A stretch of 64,000 nucleotides of DNA, taken from Stenotrophomonas bentonitica. Its GTDB lineage: Bacteria; Pseudomonadota; Gammaproteobacteria; Xanthomonadales; Xanthomonadaceae. Under the pieces are notes generated by a model. That model was not told where the DNA came from. It worked only from the letters and a program-made list of their open reading frames with translations, and did no database searches. The DNA is taken from contig NZ_PKQP01000003.1 in NCBI RefSeq assembly GCF_002887735.1, positions 1-64,000 of the forward strand, given 5' to 3'. The position numbers and the translations under genes were made by a program. This document shows, one piece after another, positions 17,241 through 26,072 of this stretch (within the stretch, counting starts at the first letter, position 1; each line of letters begins with the position of its first letter).

Positions 17241-17565
17241 TGGCCACCTCCCACACCGCCGTCGACTCGTCGGCACGGATCTTCTGCACCAGCTTGAGCC
17301 GGCGGCCGGTGCCGTCGATTCGTACCACGCCACCGGTGCGCGGAGTGATCTCGGCCAGCTGCAGCGTGACCCGGTCGATGGTGGTCGCGATCGGCGCCAC
17401 ATCATCCGCTGTGAACTGCTCGACGCCCTCGTCCAGCAGCACCGTGCACGGCACCCCTGCGGAGGTGCCGGGCTCGTGGTAGTGGGCAGCATCGGCAACG
17501 CCGGCTGCGCGGAAGGCTCCGAACGCAATTGCGTCGAGGGCCTGCATGAAAGCTCTCTGGTTCAA
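17233..17565 (-). CDS. Head-tail joining protein (FII-position)
   Basis: 110 residues. The frame starts with TTG 17565, overlapping the gpZ-like stop as TTGA with GAGG 8 nt upstream; ATG 17547 is the alternative. Sequence: ALDAIAFGAFRAAGVADAAH, then LDEGVEQFTADDVAPIATTI and GGVVRIDGTGRRLKLVQKIR. Beta-rich second half. Position and size suit a head-completion protein that binds the portal or adaptor. Confidence 0.65.
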   Translation of the reverse strand: MNQRAFMQALDAIAFGAFRAAGVADAAHYHEPGTSAGVPCTVLLDEGVEQFTADDVAPIATTIDRVTLQLAEITPRTGGVVRIDGTGRRLKLVQKIRADESTAVWEVASV

Positions 17566-18320
17566 GGCAAGGGCCTCGCGGTTTCCATGGCCTTCTCCAG
17601 CTCGCGCTTCAGGAAGAACGGCATCAACCGCCTCCAGGTGTCCTCGGCCATGCCGAAGATGTCGTATCGCGGGGTGTAGGCGGCTGTGTTGGTGAAGATG
17701 AAGATGGATCGGACGCCGGATCCGCGCCCGATCCGCTCATAGATGCCCGGGCGCAATGAACCGCGGCGCTTGGTGATCACGAAGTACTCGCCATCACGGT
17801 TGTTGCCCCTGCCCCGTCGCCGCTTCCGGCTGACAGTGGTCTGGTTCTGGTATCGGTCTCGCTGAGCGCCAAGCTGCGACAGAATCTTGGTGACTTGGCC
17901 GGCCGGCACGTTGCCGAACTGGTTCTCCTGGGCGCCGCGCCCCATTACCGCAAACTGCGTCGGCGACAACAGGCCTCGGCTTTGCAGCAGCCGCTCGAAG
18001 CCCTTCCGGCGCCTTTGGCCGCCATCCACCTCGGCCAGAAGGTACTTCGCCGGTGGCGTGCCCTTGAATGCCTCGTCCCGAATGAAGATTTCTGCGTAAG
18101 GCTGCGCCCTGGTTGCCTTGCGGTACATCGCCGCATTGACCGTTAGCGGCGTCGGCCGGTCGAATACCCGCGGCGCCTGGCGCTTCCAGCGCTCGCGGAT
18201 CTCGTAAGCCACCTTGTTGGCGGCCTGCGATGCGGCGTAGGGCAGTTGGGACTGTTCCAGCTCGGTCAGCTGTCGCCCGAAGGCATTGTCGGGATCGACC
18301 CCGATCCTGATCTGGGCCAT
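17562..18320 (-). CDS. Minor tail protein Z-like
   Basis: 252 residues (MAQIRIGVDPDNAFGRQLTE ... YAASQAANKVAYEIRERWKR). The N-terminal half resembles the lambda gpZ/HK97 gp10 family, which acts at head-tail joining. An Arg/Lys-rich loop (SRKRRRGRGNNRDGEYFV) lies around 165-185. The stop overlaps the next gene. Start ATG 18320 is unambiguous. Confidence 0.75.
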   Translation of the reverse strand: MAQIRIGVDPDNAFGRQLTELEQSQLPYAASQAANKVAYEIRERWKRQAPRVFDRPTPLTVNAAMYRKATRAQPYAEIFIRDEAFKGTPPAKYLLAEVDGGQRRRKGFERLLQSRGLLSPTQFAVMGRGAQENQFGNVPAGQVTKILSQLGAQRDRYQNQTTVSRKRRRGRGNNRDGEYFVITKRRGSLRPGIYERIGRGSGVRSIFIFTNTAAYTPRYDIFGMAEDTWRRLMPFFLKRELEKAMETARPLP

Positions 18321-18334
18321 ACAACCTCCTGCCC

Positions 18335-18352
18335 GGCCCGCCGAAGCGGGCC
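18335..18352 (-). promoter_or_regulatory. C(UUCG)G hairpin downstream of capsid gene
   Basis: On the minus strand GGCCCGC and GCGGGCC flank a TTCG loop in the short gap between capsid stop and gpZ-like start. No T-run follows, so it is more likely an mRNA 3'-end stabiliser or processing barrier than a terminator. Confidence 0.5.
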
Positions 18353-18365
18353 AGGCACCACTGGT

Positions 18366-19367
18366 TTACTTCGAGCCGGCCTTCAGGCGGATCACCGCAT
18401 CAGGTCGGGTGTTGATGTTCAGCGGGTTGGACTGGCTTTCCAGCTGGATGCCCTTGTTCATGCGCATCGGGGCGGTCTTGGTGTAGTACGGCAGGCCGAT
18501 GCCGCGCACCGTTTCCAGGTAGTCCGCCGGGGCGAAGCGGGTCAGGAACATGTCCGGCACACCCAGCGGGAACGCGATTGCTTCGCCTTCCGCCAGGGCG
18601 AGTTCACCACCGGTGTTGCCCTGCAGCTCTTCGAAGGTGATATCGCCGAAGACAAAGCCCTTGCGAACGTCATCGCGCAGCGCGGCACCGTCCTGCCAGC
18701 GCTCGTAAGCCTTTTGCACGTCCGGGTGATCGGTCAGTGCGTCGAAGAAGCCAGCGCTGCAGAACACATGGATGCCGGTGTACGGGATGCCGCCCAGCTT
18801 TTCCTCGATGGAGCGCTTTACGGCCATGCATTTCGCGCGGACCTTGCTGGTGTCCTTGTTCAGCTCCATTGCGATAACGGTCTGCTCGACACCGAATTCA
18901 TCGTAGAAGTCGATGATGATCGAGCCGTCGGCGTCGAGCAGCTTGCCCTGCAGCGCGCCCATGCGGTGGTACTCGATGGTGAAGTCAAGGTCGCGCTTGT
19001 GCACCACCTGAAGCGCATTTACCACGGCGGCAACGTTGTTGCCTTCCGGGTCGGCCGGGTCATAGACACCTAGCAGCTGGTCAGCCATGACCGTCGAGTT
19101 CTGCGGCAGGTGGGTGGTTTCCAGCAGCTTCACCTTGCCACGCTCAAGGCCCTTGGGCTGGCCGGGAGCACCGCGCGGGACGTTCGGGACCAGCACCAGC
19201 TTGGTACCGTTGATACCCACCTTGACGATGGTGGTGCCGACCAGGCCCTGTTCCTGGAACAGGCCCATATCGGCCAGGCGGGTGGAGATGCGCGGCAGGT
19301 TGTTGATGTGGGCGTTCAGGGCATCGAAGCTCAGCACGCCCAGCGCCAGAAGAATCTGCAGATCCAT
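18366..19367 (-). CDS. E: Major capsid protein (lambda gpE type)
   Basis: 333 residues from ATG 19367 (MDLQILLALGVLSFDALNAH), preceded by GAGAGAAATC. Characteristic pieces are LPRISTRLADMGLFQEQGLV, VPNVPRGAPG, and MGALQGKLLDADGSIIIDFY with the downstream FGVEQTVIAMEL and GGIPYTGIHVFCSAGFFDAL. It has the HK97 fold by family. An extra 18 codons open upstream lie inside the terminator hairpin and were rejected. Confidence 0.93.
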   Translation of the reverse strand: MDLQILLALGVLSFDALNAHINNLPRISTRLADMGLFQEQGLVGTTIVKVGINGTKLVLVPNVPRGAPGQPKGLERGKVKLLETTHLPQNSTVMADQLLGVYDPADPEGNNVAAVVNALQVVHKRDLDFTIEYHRMGALQGKLLDADGSIIIDFYDEFGVEQTVIAMELNKDTSKVRAKCMAVKRSIEEKLGGIPYTGIHVFCSAGFFDALTDHPDVQKAYERWQDGAALRDDVRKGFVFGDITFEELQGNTGGELALAEGEAIAFPLGVPDMFLTRFAPADYLETVRGIGLPYYTKTAPMRMNKGIQLESQSNPLNINTRPDAVIRLKAGSK

Positions 19368-19395
19368 GGTGATTTCTCTCTCGAAATGGGATACG

Positions 19396-19419
19396 AAAAG
19401 GCCCCGCCGAAGCGGGGCC
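19396..19419 (-). terminator. Intrinsic terminator between decoration and capsid genes
   Basis: On the minus strand GGCCCCGC and GCGGGGCC flank a TTCG loop and are followed by TTTT (19399-19396). It lies in the 87-bp gap upstream of the capsid gene, inside the late operon, so late transcription must read through it or be antiterminated. Confidence 0.7.
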
Positions 19420-19454
19420 AAGGGTCAACGGTTGAAAGTGGCTCTGCTCGACGG

Positions 19455-20141
19455 TCAGCCGCCGGAAGCTTCGATGGTGATGGTGTCGCTGACGGCTTCG
19501 TCCAGGTCGGTGGCGGTCACCTTGAGGGTGTAGTCGCCGGCGGCGCTCAGCGTCGCGGCATCCCAGGTGATGACGCCGCCCACAGCGGCCTTCGCGCCGC
19601 CGCCGGCCAGATTGCCGGTGCCGCTGGCCTTGGCCAGGGTGGCGCTGACGGTGCTGCCGGTGACAAGGGCGCCGAAGACGTCCTTGACGTGCGCCACGAT
19701 CGGGCCCAGCGCCACGCCAGCGGTGCCGGTCAGCGGTGCGGACACGAACACCAGGTGATCGGCGGCGTTCGACGCGATCGGCTGCTGGGTCCAACGGGTG
19801 ATGATGCCGGACTCGGCCAGGCTCAACGCGGCCAGCAGCTTCTGGTCAGCGGTGACCCCGCTGGCCCAGCCCAGCTTCTCGCCGAACACTTCGGCGTCGC
19901 GCGCGATCGCCGCGCCCTTGACGGCCAGCGCCGCGGAATCGGTGCCAGTGTCGATCGGGCCGTACAGCACCTTCACTGCGTCGGTGCCGTTGGCAGCGAC
20001 GGTGTTGTCTGCCTTGAGCAGGGTGCCAGCGGACAGCATGCCCTGCCCGGCCGGCAGACGGATCAGTTCGCGGCTGCGCTCGCCGCCCGCTTCGGACAGC
20101 AGGAATTCGCCGGTACGGGTGCCGGCCAGGGAGATTTCCAT
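19455..20141 (-). CDS. Head decoration protein with C-terminal Ig-like domain
   Basis: 228 residues. Residues 1-115 resemble lambda gpD (GEFLLSEAGGERSRELIRLP ... GTLLKADNTVAANGTDAVKV ... GPIDTGTDSAALAVKGAAIA). The last ~100 residues form an extra beta module (VFVSAPLTGTAGVALGPIVA ... GVITWDAATLSAAGDYTLKV), typical of bacterial Ig-like folds. gpD trimers cap capsomers and stabilise the expanded head. The Ig extension would be displayed on the outside. The start follows the protease stop by 2 bp. Confidence 0.85.
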   Translation of the reverse strand: MEISLAGTRTGEFLLSEAGGERSRELIRLPAGQGMLSAGTLLKADNTVAANGTDAVKVLYGPIDTGTDSAALAVKGAAIARDAEVFGEKLGWASGVTADQKLLAALSLAESGIITRWTQQPIASNAADHLVFVSAPLTGTAGVALGPIVAHVKDVFGALVTGSTVSATLAKASGTGNLAGGGAKAAVGGVITWDAATLSAAGDYTLKVTATDLDEAVSDTITIEASGG

Positions 20142-20143
20142 CG

Positions 20144-21505
20144 TCAGTTACCTCGTTGCTTGTAGATGTGATTGGGATTCAGCTTCGCCTTGTTGTCGGC
20201 GGCGCGTTGATCGGCCATGGAAGCCGGGTGTGCGGTGACGACCTGGGTGCTGCGGCCTTCCTCCGCCTTCATCGACAGCAGCTGTGCACGCACCGTGTCG
20301 AGGTCGGTGTTCTTCTCGATGAAGCTGGCTGCGAGGGTGTCATCGCCTCGCAGCGCTGCTGCGCAGGCGTCCTGCACGGCGGTTGCGTACTCGATGGCGC
20401 AGGCCGCCGGCTCGGCCTCCTGCAGCGGGCGCCGCAGGAGGGCCACCGCGAGTGCCGGCGGCAGCTCACTGGATGCGACTGCTGCCGCCAACGCTGCCGC
20501 CGGGTTCTCCACCACTGCTGCAGCCGGTGCGGTGGCCGCCTCGGGCACCGCACCGGCTGCCGCTGCCTCCGGCTCGTCGTCCGGGTCGGGATTGCCCGGC
20601 GAGGGCGGCGGCGGTGCTTCGGCGGCACCGAGGTGTGCGATCAGGTCGTGCCAGGTGCCGAGCCGGGTAGCGAAGCCCACTGCCACGGCGGCCTGGCCGC
20701 GGTAGCAGGCCGCCTCGGTGGCGCGCACGGCCTCAGCCTCCATGCCAAGATTCCTCGCCACGGTGTCCACGAACATCGTGCGCATGTCCTCCAGATCGGC
20801 CATGGCCTCGGCGTGCGCTTCCTCGCTGAGCGGGAAGTTCGGGTTGAAGTCGATCTTGCGGGCGCCGGCGAACAGCGGGGTCACCTTCAGGCCGATCTGG
20901 GCGTTGTTGACGCTCCAGTCGTGGTGATAGCAGACCACGCCTACCGACCCGACGCCGCCGGTGCGGCTGATCCAGATCTCGTCGCACGCAGACGCGAGCG
21001 CGAAACCGGCGGAGTACGCATGGTCATCGACCAGCGCATAGACCGGCTTCCGGCCGCGCGCCTCGAAGATGTGGTCGACCAGGTCGAAACAGCCCGACGC
21101 CATACCACCCGGCGTATCCAGCCGCAGGATGATGGACGTCACCGCATCATCGTTGAGCAGTTCGTCGAAGGTGTCGCGCACCGCTGCGTAGCTCACCGGC
21201 CCCGGGCCGCTAGCGCCGGGCATCGGCCGGTTCACCATCGCACCGGACAGGTTGATCACACCGATCAGGTTCTGGGCGACGCCCACCGGCTGCCCATCGG
21301 TGCCGGACACTTCGAAGCGGTCGGCCTTCAGCACGCTGTCGTCGCTGGTGACCTTCCCTTCCAGATAACCGCCAACCAGTGCTTCACCGATGGCCGGCTG
21401 CACCAGCAGGGGCTGATTGAGGACCGCGGCGGCGAGCGAGGCCACCACGGGCGCACGGCTGCCGCGACCCAGCATTCGGGCCAACAGGCCAGGCTTACTC
21501 GTCAT
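20144..21505 (-). CDS. C: Head maturation protease (S49/ClpP-like) with scaffold-like tail
   Basis: 453 residues from ATG 21505, six nt after AAGGA; the start overlaps the portal gene. S49 peptidase signatures: IILRLDTPGGMASGC, VDDHAYSAGFALAS (Ser nucleophile in YSAG), RTGGVGSVGVV. From about residue 310 the protein becomes Ala/Glu/Pro-rich and then helical (DTVRAQLLSMKAEEG), as in lambda gpC whose C-terminus is also made separately as scaffold Nu3. No internal ATG with ribosome-binding site was found for a separate scaffold. Confidence 0.88.
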   Translation of the reverse strand: MTSKPGLLARMLGRGSRAPVVASLAAAVLNQPLLVQPAIGEALVGGYLEGKVTSDDSVLKADRFEVSGTDGQPVGVAQNLIGVINLSGAMVNRPMPGASGPGPVSYAAVRDTFDELLNDDAVTSIILRLDTPGGMASGCFDLVDHIFEARGRKPVYALVDDHAYSAGFALASACDEIWISRTGGVGSVGVVCYHHDWSVNNAQIGLKVTPLFAGARKIDFNPNFPLSEEAHAEAMADLEDMRTMFVDTVARNLGMEAEAVRATEAACYRGQAAVAVGFATRLGTWHDLIAHLGAAEAPPPPSPGNPDPDDEPEAAAAGAVPEAATAPAAAVVENPAAALAAAVASSELPPALAVALLRRPLQEAEPAACAIEYATAVQDACAAALRGDDTLAASFIEKNTDLDTVRAQLLSMKAEEGRSTQVVTAHPASMADQRAADNKAKLNPNHIYKQRGN

Positions 21506-22976
21506 CGTCATTCCTTTCATCGTCGTTGGCGCCAGAGGCGCCGGGTTCGTCGTCCTGCCGGGCACCGGAGGCGTTCGTTCGCCTCGGGTCGCTGTCGTAG
21601 CGAAGCCCGGCCGCGTCTGCGCGCTCGTTGTCCTGCGCCTGCTCGGCATCGACCTGTTCGGGATCCTCGCCGGCGCTCAGCACCACCTTGCTGCGCGACT
21701 TCAAGCCCGCCCGCACCGCCTTGATTTCGGAGGTCACGTCCTGCACCGGGTGGCTCCAGGGCCAGCCCTCGGGCACCCACAGGGTTTCGGTCACGTCATC
21801 GCGCAGGGCCGCATAGCGCGGCACCTTCAGCAGACCCGACAGCACCGCCTGGTCGATGAAGGCGTCGCGGACCCGCTGGCAGAACATCGGGATCATGAAG
21901 AGCCACTGGTCCTGCTCGATCACCCGGCGGAACTCATTGAGGATCAGGCGCAGTGCGCGGTCGGAGACGTTGCGCAGGTCGCCGGTGAGCACCTCGTAGG
22001 GCACGTCCTGGCTGGCGCAGATCGCCAGCAGGTGCCCACGCAGGAACTCGGCATAGTCCGAACCAGCGCTGGGCGGCTCGGCGAACGTGATCTTGCGGCC
22101 GGGTGGCAGCTCCTGCATCGTGCCCGGCTCGAGACCACCGATCGCGGTGCCGTCGGCATCCTCACCGGTGATCAGATCCCCGACGGCATCACCGTCTTCG
22201 CCATCCGCATTGGCATCGGTGGTGATGAAGCCGGCGAACAAGTTCGCCAATGCCTGCCGTTCCAGCACCGCATCATCGAGGCGGTCCAGGTTGAACATGC
22301 GCAGCAGCGCCGGCGCCGAGCTCGGCACGCCACGCATTGCACCTGCCCGGTTCGGCCGGTACAGGTGCAGCACCTGCTCCGCCGGTACGCGAACCAGCTC
22401 GTTACCGTTGACGGTCAGCTGCATGTCTCCGGGGTGTTCCCGGTACATCCAGTACGCCACGCGTCGGCCGATGCTATCGACTTCGATGCCCTGCCGGATC
22501 ACGTTGCCGTTGCTGGCGACGCCGTTGTAGTACTGCGGGCATTGCTCCGATTCGATCAGCTGCACCTGCAGCGGCACCGGCAAGCCGTCTTCGGGTCGCC
22601 GGTAGCGGATGCGGGCAAACACCTCGCCAGCCTCCTTCCACTCCCGCCAGGCCAGCGCCTGCAGCCCGCCCCAGCCGAGCACGCCGTCGGCATCGGCGTA
22701 CTTGCCCCAGCGCTCCCACAGTTTGGTGAGCTTCTTCTTGTGCTCCTTCGTGCCCCATATCGGTTTCGCCTGGATGCCGGTGGCGATGCCGTTGGACACG
22801 CTCTTGTTGAGTGCACTGACCATCCACGGGTCATTGCGGGCAAGGTGCCGCGCCCTGGCGAGCAGCGTGGGCAGGCCCAGCAATGCAGCATTGGGCCCCA
22901 GCGAGGATGGCCGGAAGGTGCGGAGGCGGCGGCCGTTGCCGGCGGCGCGGTAGCTGCTCTCGGCGGTATCAGACAT
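21495..22976 (-). CDS. B: Portal protein (lambda gpB type)
   Basis: 493 residues from ATG 22976, overlapping the gpW stop by 8 bp. Lambda-portal signatures: HLARNDPWMVSALNKSVSNG, GIQAKPIWG, LHLYRPNRAGAMRGVPSSAP, EFLRGHLLAICASQDVPYEV and LTGDLRNVSDRALRLILNEF. It forms the dodecameric DNA channel at one capsid vertex. The C-terminus is acidic and low-complexity (GANDDERNDDDE), and overlaps the protease start. Confidence 0.94.
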   Translation of the reverse strand: MSDTAESSYRAAGNGRRLRTFRPSSLGPNAALLGLPTLLARARHLARNDPWMVSALNKSVSNGIATGIQAKPIWGTKEHKKKLTKLWERWGKYADADGVLGWGGLQALAWREWKEAGEVFARIRYRRPEDGLPVPLQVQLIESEQCPQYYNGVASNGNVIRQGIEVDSIGRRVAYWMYREHPGDMQLTVNGNELVRVPAEQVLHLYRPNRAGAMRGVPSSAPALLRMFNLDRLDDAVLERQALANLFAGFITTDANADGEDGDAVGDLITGEDADGTAIGGLEPGTMQELPPGRKITFAEPPSAGSDYAEFLRGHLLAICASQDVPYEVLTGDLRNVSDRALRLILNEFRRVIEQDQWLFMIPMFCQRVRDAFIDQAVLSGLLKVPRYAALRDDVTETLWVPEGWPWSHPVQDVTSEIKAVRAGLKSRSKVVLSAGEDPEQVDAEQAQDNERADAAGLRYDSDPRRTNASGARQDDEPGASGANDDERNDDDE

Positions 22977-23184
22977 TGCCGGTCCCCGATTGGTAGAGGC
23001 GCACGATGCGTCGACGCCGTGGTGCCCCTGCGGCCTGGCTAAGCTCATCGCGCATCTGCTTCAGCAGGCGACGCATCTCAACCAGGCTCTGGTAGGTCAC
23101 GGTGCGGTCGGCATATCGGACGCTCAGCACGCCGGCCGCGATCGCGGCCTCCAGTTGCTCGACTTGCTTGTTGGTGAATGCCAT
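22969..23184 (-). CDS. W: Head-to-tail joining protein gpW
   Basis: 71 residues from ATG 23184 (MAFTNKQVEQLEAAIAAGVL, then VRYADRTVTYQSLVEMRRLL). Size, fold pattern (helix, hairpin, helix) and place between terminase and portal are those of lambda gpW, which closes the portal after packaging. The start overlaps the terminase stop region. Confidence 0.9.
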   Translation of the reverse strand: MAFTNKQVEQLEAAIAAGVLSVRYADRTVTYQSLVEMRRLLKQMRDELSQAAGAPRRRRIVRLYQSGTGNV

Positions 23185-23185
23185 T

Positions 23186-25273
23186 TCAGCGTCCCAGATA
23201 CTTGCTTCGGATGACGCGGCGGGTGCGAGTGCGCGGCATTGGCGCCAGCGCGACGTCATCTGCCCTCACGTCTGGGTTGTCGTCCCACGGCGCGGCCCAT
23301 GGCGGCGGCGCGGTCCAGTTGATGGCCGGAACTTTCAGCCACAGCGCCATGCCCTCGGCATAGCCGCACAGGTCGAACGCCTCATTTCGTCGCTTCGCTA
23401 GGTTCTCCCAGCCCTTTGCCGTCCTCGACTCGGCCGTCAGCTCGGCGTAGAACGCTTCCGGCAGCCAGTCGGGGAAGTGGTAGTAGCCCGGGCCGGGCTC
23501 TGCTCGCTTCACGTTGGCGTCCACGGTGTCCTTGAGCCTGTCCACGTTTAGCAGCAGCTGCGGCACATCGCCCTTCGACCCTGATTTGCGGTCCCGGCGC
23601 TTACTGCTGTCGGGGAAGGTCTCTCGGAACAGCCCGCCTTCGCGGCGCGCATCACCCTTGATCAACCTGACCCGGGCGTGCAGCTTCCGGGCCTTGAGCG
23701 AACGCCAGAACTCCAGCGCCCTCACCGATGTGCCGGATTTGCCACCCCAGTCGACGCCCACTGCGTGGACCGGCATGCTGCGGCCGGTGCCATCGTCCAG
23801 CGGGTAGCGGCGGCTGATGACCTTCTCGACCAGCCGCTCCCAGTCTTCCAGGTACTTAGGCGGATCCAGCGGCAGGAAGCCGCCCGAGCCGTCCTCGCGC
23901 TTGGACGTGCGCAGGGTGAAGGAATCCACCACCCAGCGCTCCAGCTGCCCGGATTCGCCGATGCCGAAGCCCAGCACCAGCACGACGAATCGGTTGGCCT
24001 GGACGTCGACCTCTCCCAACAGGAAGCGCACCCCAGCGGGCACAGCGCCAGCCGCCCATACCTCGGCGCGCTCCTGCATCTCGTTCGGATCACTGGCGGA
24101 CCGCGCTGCCATCGGGACGTAGTTGATCGCCCCGTCCACGTTGTGCGTTGTCTTCAGCGGGCGCTCTTCACCGGTGGTGGCGAAGGTACGCAGCGCCTGG
24201 AGGTAGCGCTCTATCAGCGATTCCCAGGACTGGTACGACGCGGCGACACCGCCGAGCCAGTAGCTGGCGATGCGCGCCTCCGGCCGGTCACCGGTGACCG
24301 TTCCGTCGGCGTGCACGACCTGGCCCTCCGCAGCCCACACACCGCTGCGGTTCATCCCATTCTTCCACCGGTGCTGCAGGCCGACGCCGCAGTGCGGACA
24401 GTGCAACAGCGAGTAGTGCCGCGCCATCTTCTGCACGTCATCCAGCACGACCCGCTCCAGCAGTTCCTCCATCGGTGGCAAGGCGAATCCGTCATAGCCT
24501 GGCGCTGCCTGAAACCGCTCTCCGCACTCAGGGCAGGGCCAGTACCAGCGCCGCCGGTCACCGCGCGCATACAGCGCGGCGATGCCGGCGGCCGGTGGGC
24601 CTTGATGCGGGTGCAGTGGCTTCCAAGCGCCGTCGGCGTAGTCCGTTGCCGGGCTCGACTCGGCCACCACCATGCCGGCCGACATGTAGGTCTGCGTGCG
24701 CTTCAGGCCCAGGCCGAAGCACTCATCGATCGTCAGGTCGCCGGTGTAGTTATCCACGTCCGTCATCAGGACGTCGTGGATGTCCTTGCCCGACAGGACC
24801 GACACCGAGGGCCAACCCATGCGCAGCGACATTCCCGACCGAAAGAACTTCAGCAGGATGTTGTCGTCGTGGGCGCGCGGGCTCAGCCGGGAGCGTAGTT
24901 CCGGACTGGCGGCGATGCTGCGGGCGATACGGGTCTTGCTGTAGTCCTCGGCCGCATCCTTGGACATCTGCACAACCATGGCGTCGGCCGGGTTGCAAGT
25001 GATCAGGTAGGCAAGGCGCGCATCGATCAGTGAGATGGTCTTGCCCGAACGTGCCGGCCCTATGAACACCACTGCTTCGTAGTGCCGGCTGCCGGTCGTA
25101 TCCAGCGGCTCGACCATGTAGGGCGTGGTGTCCGGATCCCAAGAACCGGCGGCGCCGGCGGCATTGGCCACCTGCAGCACCCGTGCACCTTCGCTCACCC
25201 TGATCCGGCGCGGCGGCCGGATCATCTCGGCAACGCCTTGGCGCACGCTACGCGCTGTCGCGTACGTCGTCAT
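23186..25273 (-). CDS. A: Terminase large subunit (lambda gpA type)
   Basis: 695 residues. The Walker-A-like loop is IGPARSGKT at about residues 71-79. A zinc-ribbon (CPECGERF ... HCPHCGVGL) lies near 240-290, as in gpA. The nuclease region includes GVDWGGKSGTSVRALEFWRS. It packages DNA with ATP and cuts cos. Its start overlaps the small-subunit stop by 26 bp. The gpA relationship implies a cos-type phage. Confidence 0.95.
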   Translation of the reverse strand: MTTYATARSVRQGVAEMIRPPRRIRVSEGARVLQVANAAGAAGSWDPDTTPYMVEPLDTTGSRHYEAVVFIGPARSGKTISLIDARLAYLITCNPADAMVVQMSKDAAEDYSKTRIARSIAASPELRSRLSPRAHDDNILLKFFRSGMSLRMGWPSVSVLSGKDIHDVLMTDVDNYTGDLTIDECFGLGLKRTQTYMSAGMVVAESSPATDYADGAWKPLHPHQGPPAAGIAALYARGDRRRWYWPCPECGERFQAAPGYDGFALPPMEELLERVVLDDVQKMARHYSLLHCPHCGVGLQHRWKNGMNRSGVWAAEGQVVHADGTVTGDRPEARIASYWLGGVAASYQSWESLIERYLQALRTFATTGEERPLKTTHNVDGAINYVPMAARSASDPNEMQERAEVWAAGAVPAGVRFLLGEVDVQANRFVVLVLGFGIGESGQLERWVVDSFTLRTSKREDGSGGFLPLDPPKYLEDWERLVEKVISRRYPLDDGTGRSMPVHAVGVDWGGKSGTSVRALEFWRSLKARKLHARVRLIKGDARREGGLFRETFPDSSKRRDRKSGSKGDVPQLLLNVDRLKDTVDANVKRAEPGPGYYHFPDWLPEAFYAELTAESRTAKGWENLAKRRNEAFDLCGYAEGMALWLKVPAINWTAPPPWAAPWDDNPDVRADDVALAPMPRTRTRRVIRSKYLGR

Positions 25274-25751
25274 CGGTGATGCCCTCGTACATGGATTGGC
25301 GGACGCGATCGCACTCGTCCTGGACCTTGACTACCTGCTCTGGTGTGAGCCCGGCCTTTCGCTCGAGAACATCAGGGAGCGTGTCGAAGAACTGCACGAC
25401 CTTCTTCACCAGCTCGGCGTAGTCGGCCTCGACCTCTGCGGCCGGGACCAACTGCCCGATGGTCGATTCGACCTTCAGGCGCTCGTTCTCCGACTGGTAG
25501 AAGGCGCGCCGCTCCATCGGCGGCAGGTCGCGTGGATCCACCACACCTTCAGCGCCGAAGGCCGCAGCGCCAGGATTCACCAGCGCGGAGGCAGCATCGG
25601 CCAGGCGATAGACGTCGTGCCCAGCCCGCTTGGTCAGCGGGGGAACGCCGGCCTCCTTCAGGCGCTTGCTGGCAGTGCGGCGGTCCATTCCGAACTCATC
25701 AGCCAGCCGGGCCACGGACCAGCCTTTGGTGAATTCGTGGATGTCAGCCAT
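25248..25751 (-). CDS. Terminase small subunit (Nu1-like)
   Basis: 167 residues. The N-terminal winged-helix/HTH (WSVARLADEFGMDRRTASKR) should bind the packaging site. The following helical part ends in the large-subunit-binding region (AELVKKVVQFFDTLPDVLER). It is the first gene of the packaging operon, next to a 321-bp gene-free region. Confidence 0.9.
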   Translation of the reverse strand: MADIHEFTKGWSVARLADEFGMDRRTASKRLKEAGVPPLTKRAGHDVYRLADAASALVNPGAAAFGAEGVVDPRDLPPMERRAFYQSENERLKVESTIGQLVPAAEVEADYAELVKKVVQFFDTLPDVLERKAGLTPEQVVKVQDECDRVRQSMYEGITDDDVRDSA

Positions 25752-26072
25752 GTCCTACCCGATGCACAGCCTATTCAGGCGTGAAAATGCGGTTTCTCCC
25801 GAGAAAATCCGCCAAAAAGGAGACCTGTGGTGGAGCACCCTAGAGGCCGAAATACTGTCTTTTACCGGGGTCCGAATTCCCCCCGGTGGCTGTGGATAAC
25901 CCCGGGGGCCCCGCCCCGTTCAGCTTTCTGTGGATATCTTGTGGATATCGCCCATTTCCGTTCAGTTTCATCTTCCCAGAGAGCATTGTGAAACTATTCC
26001 GTGAAACATTTCTGCCGGACTGGGACAAAGGCAGTGTCAAGCCGCTAGGCGCGGCACAGGCACTCATGGGCC
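25752..26072. other. Gene-free region, candidate cos/packaging site
   Basis: 321 bp without a gene, AT-richer than its surroundings. It holds three TGTGGATA-type repeats (25891-25899 TGTGGATAA; 25929-25937 and 25940-25948 TGTGGATAT), two GTGAAAC repeats 13 bp apart (25988 and 26001) and one hyper-GC island (about 25901-25918). In lambda-type phages cos lies immediately upstream of the small terminase gene, with repeated binding sites for that subunit. The exact nick site cannot be assigned. Confidence 0.5.

Noticed and set aside
20144..20600. Separate scaffold gene (Nu3-like) nested in the protease gene
   Set aside because: The C-terminal region is scaffold-like but has no ATG with a ribosome-binding site in the right place; a GTG start cannot be excluded.
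20156..23042. Two plus-strand open frames of more than 500 codons
   Set aside because: Antisense to the protease and portal genes; no recognisable domain.
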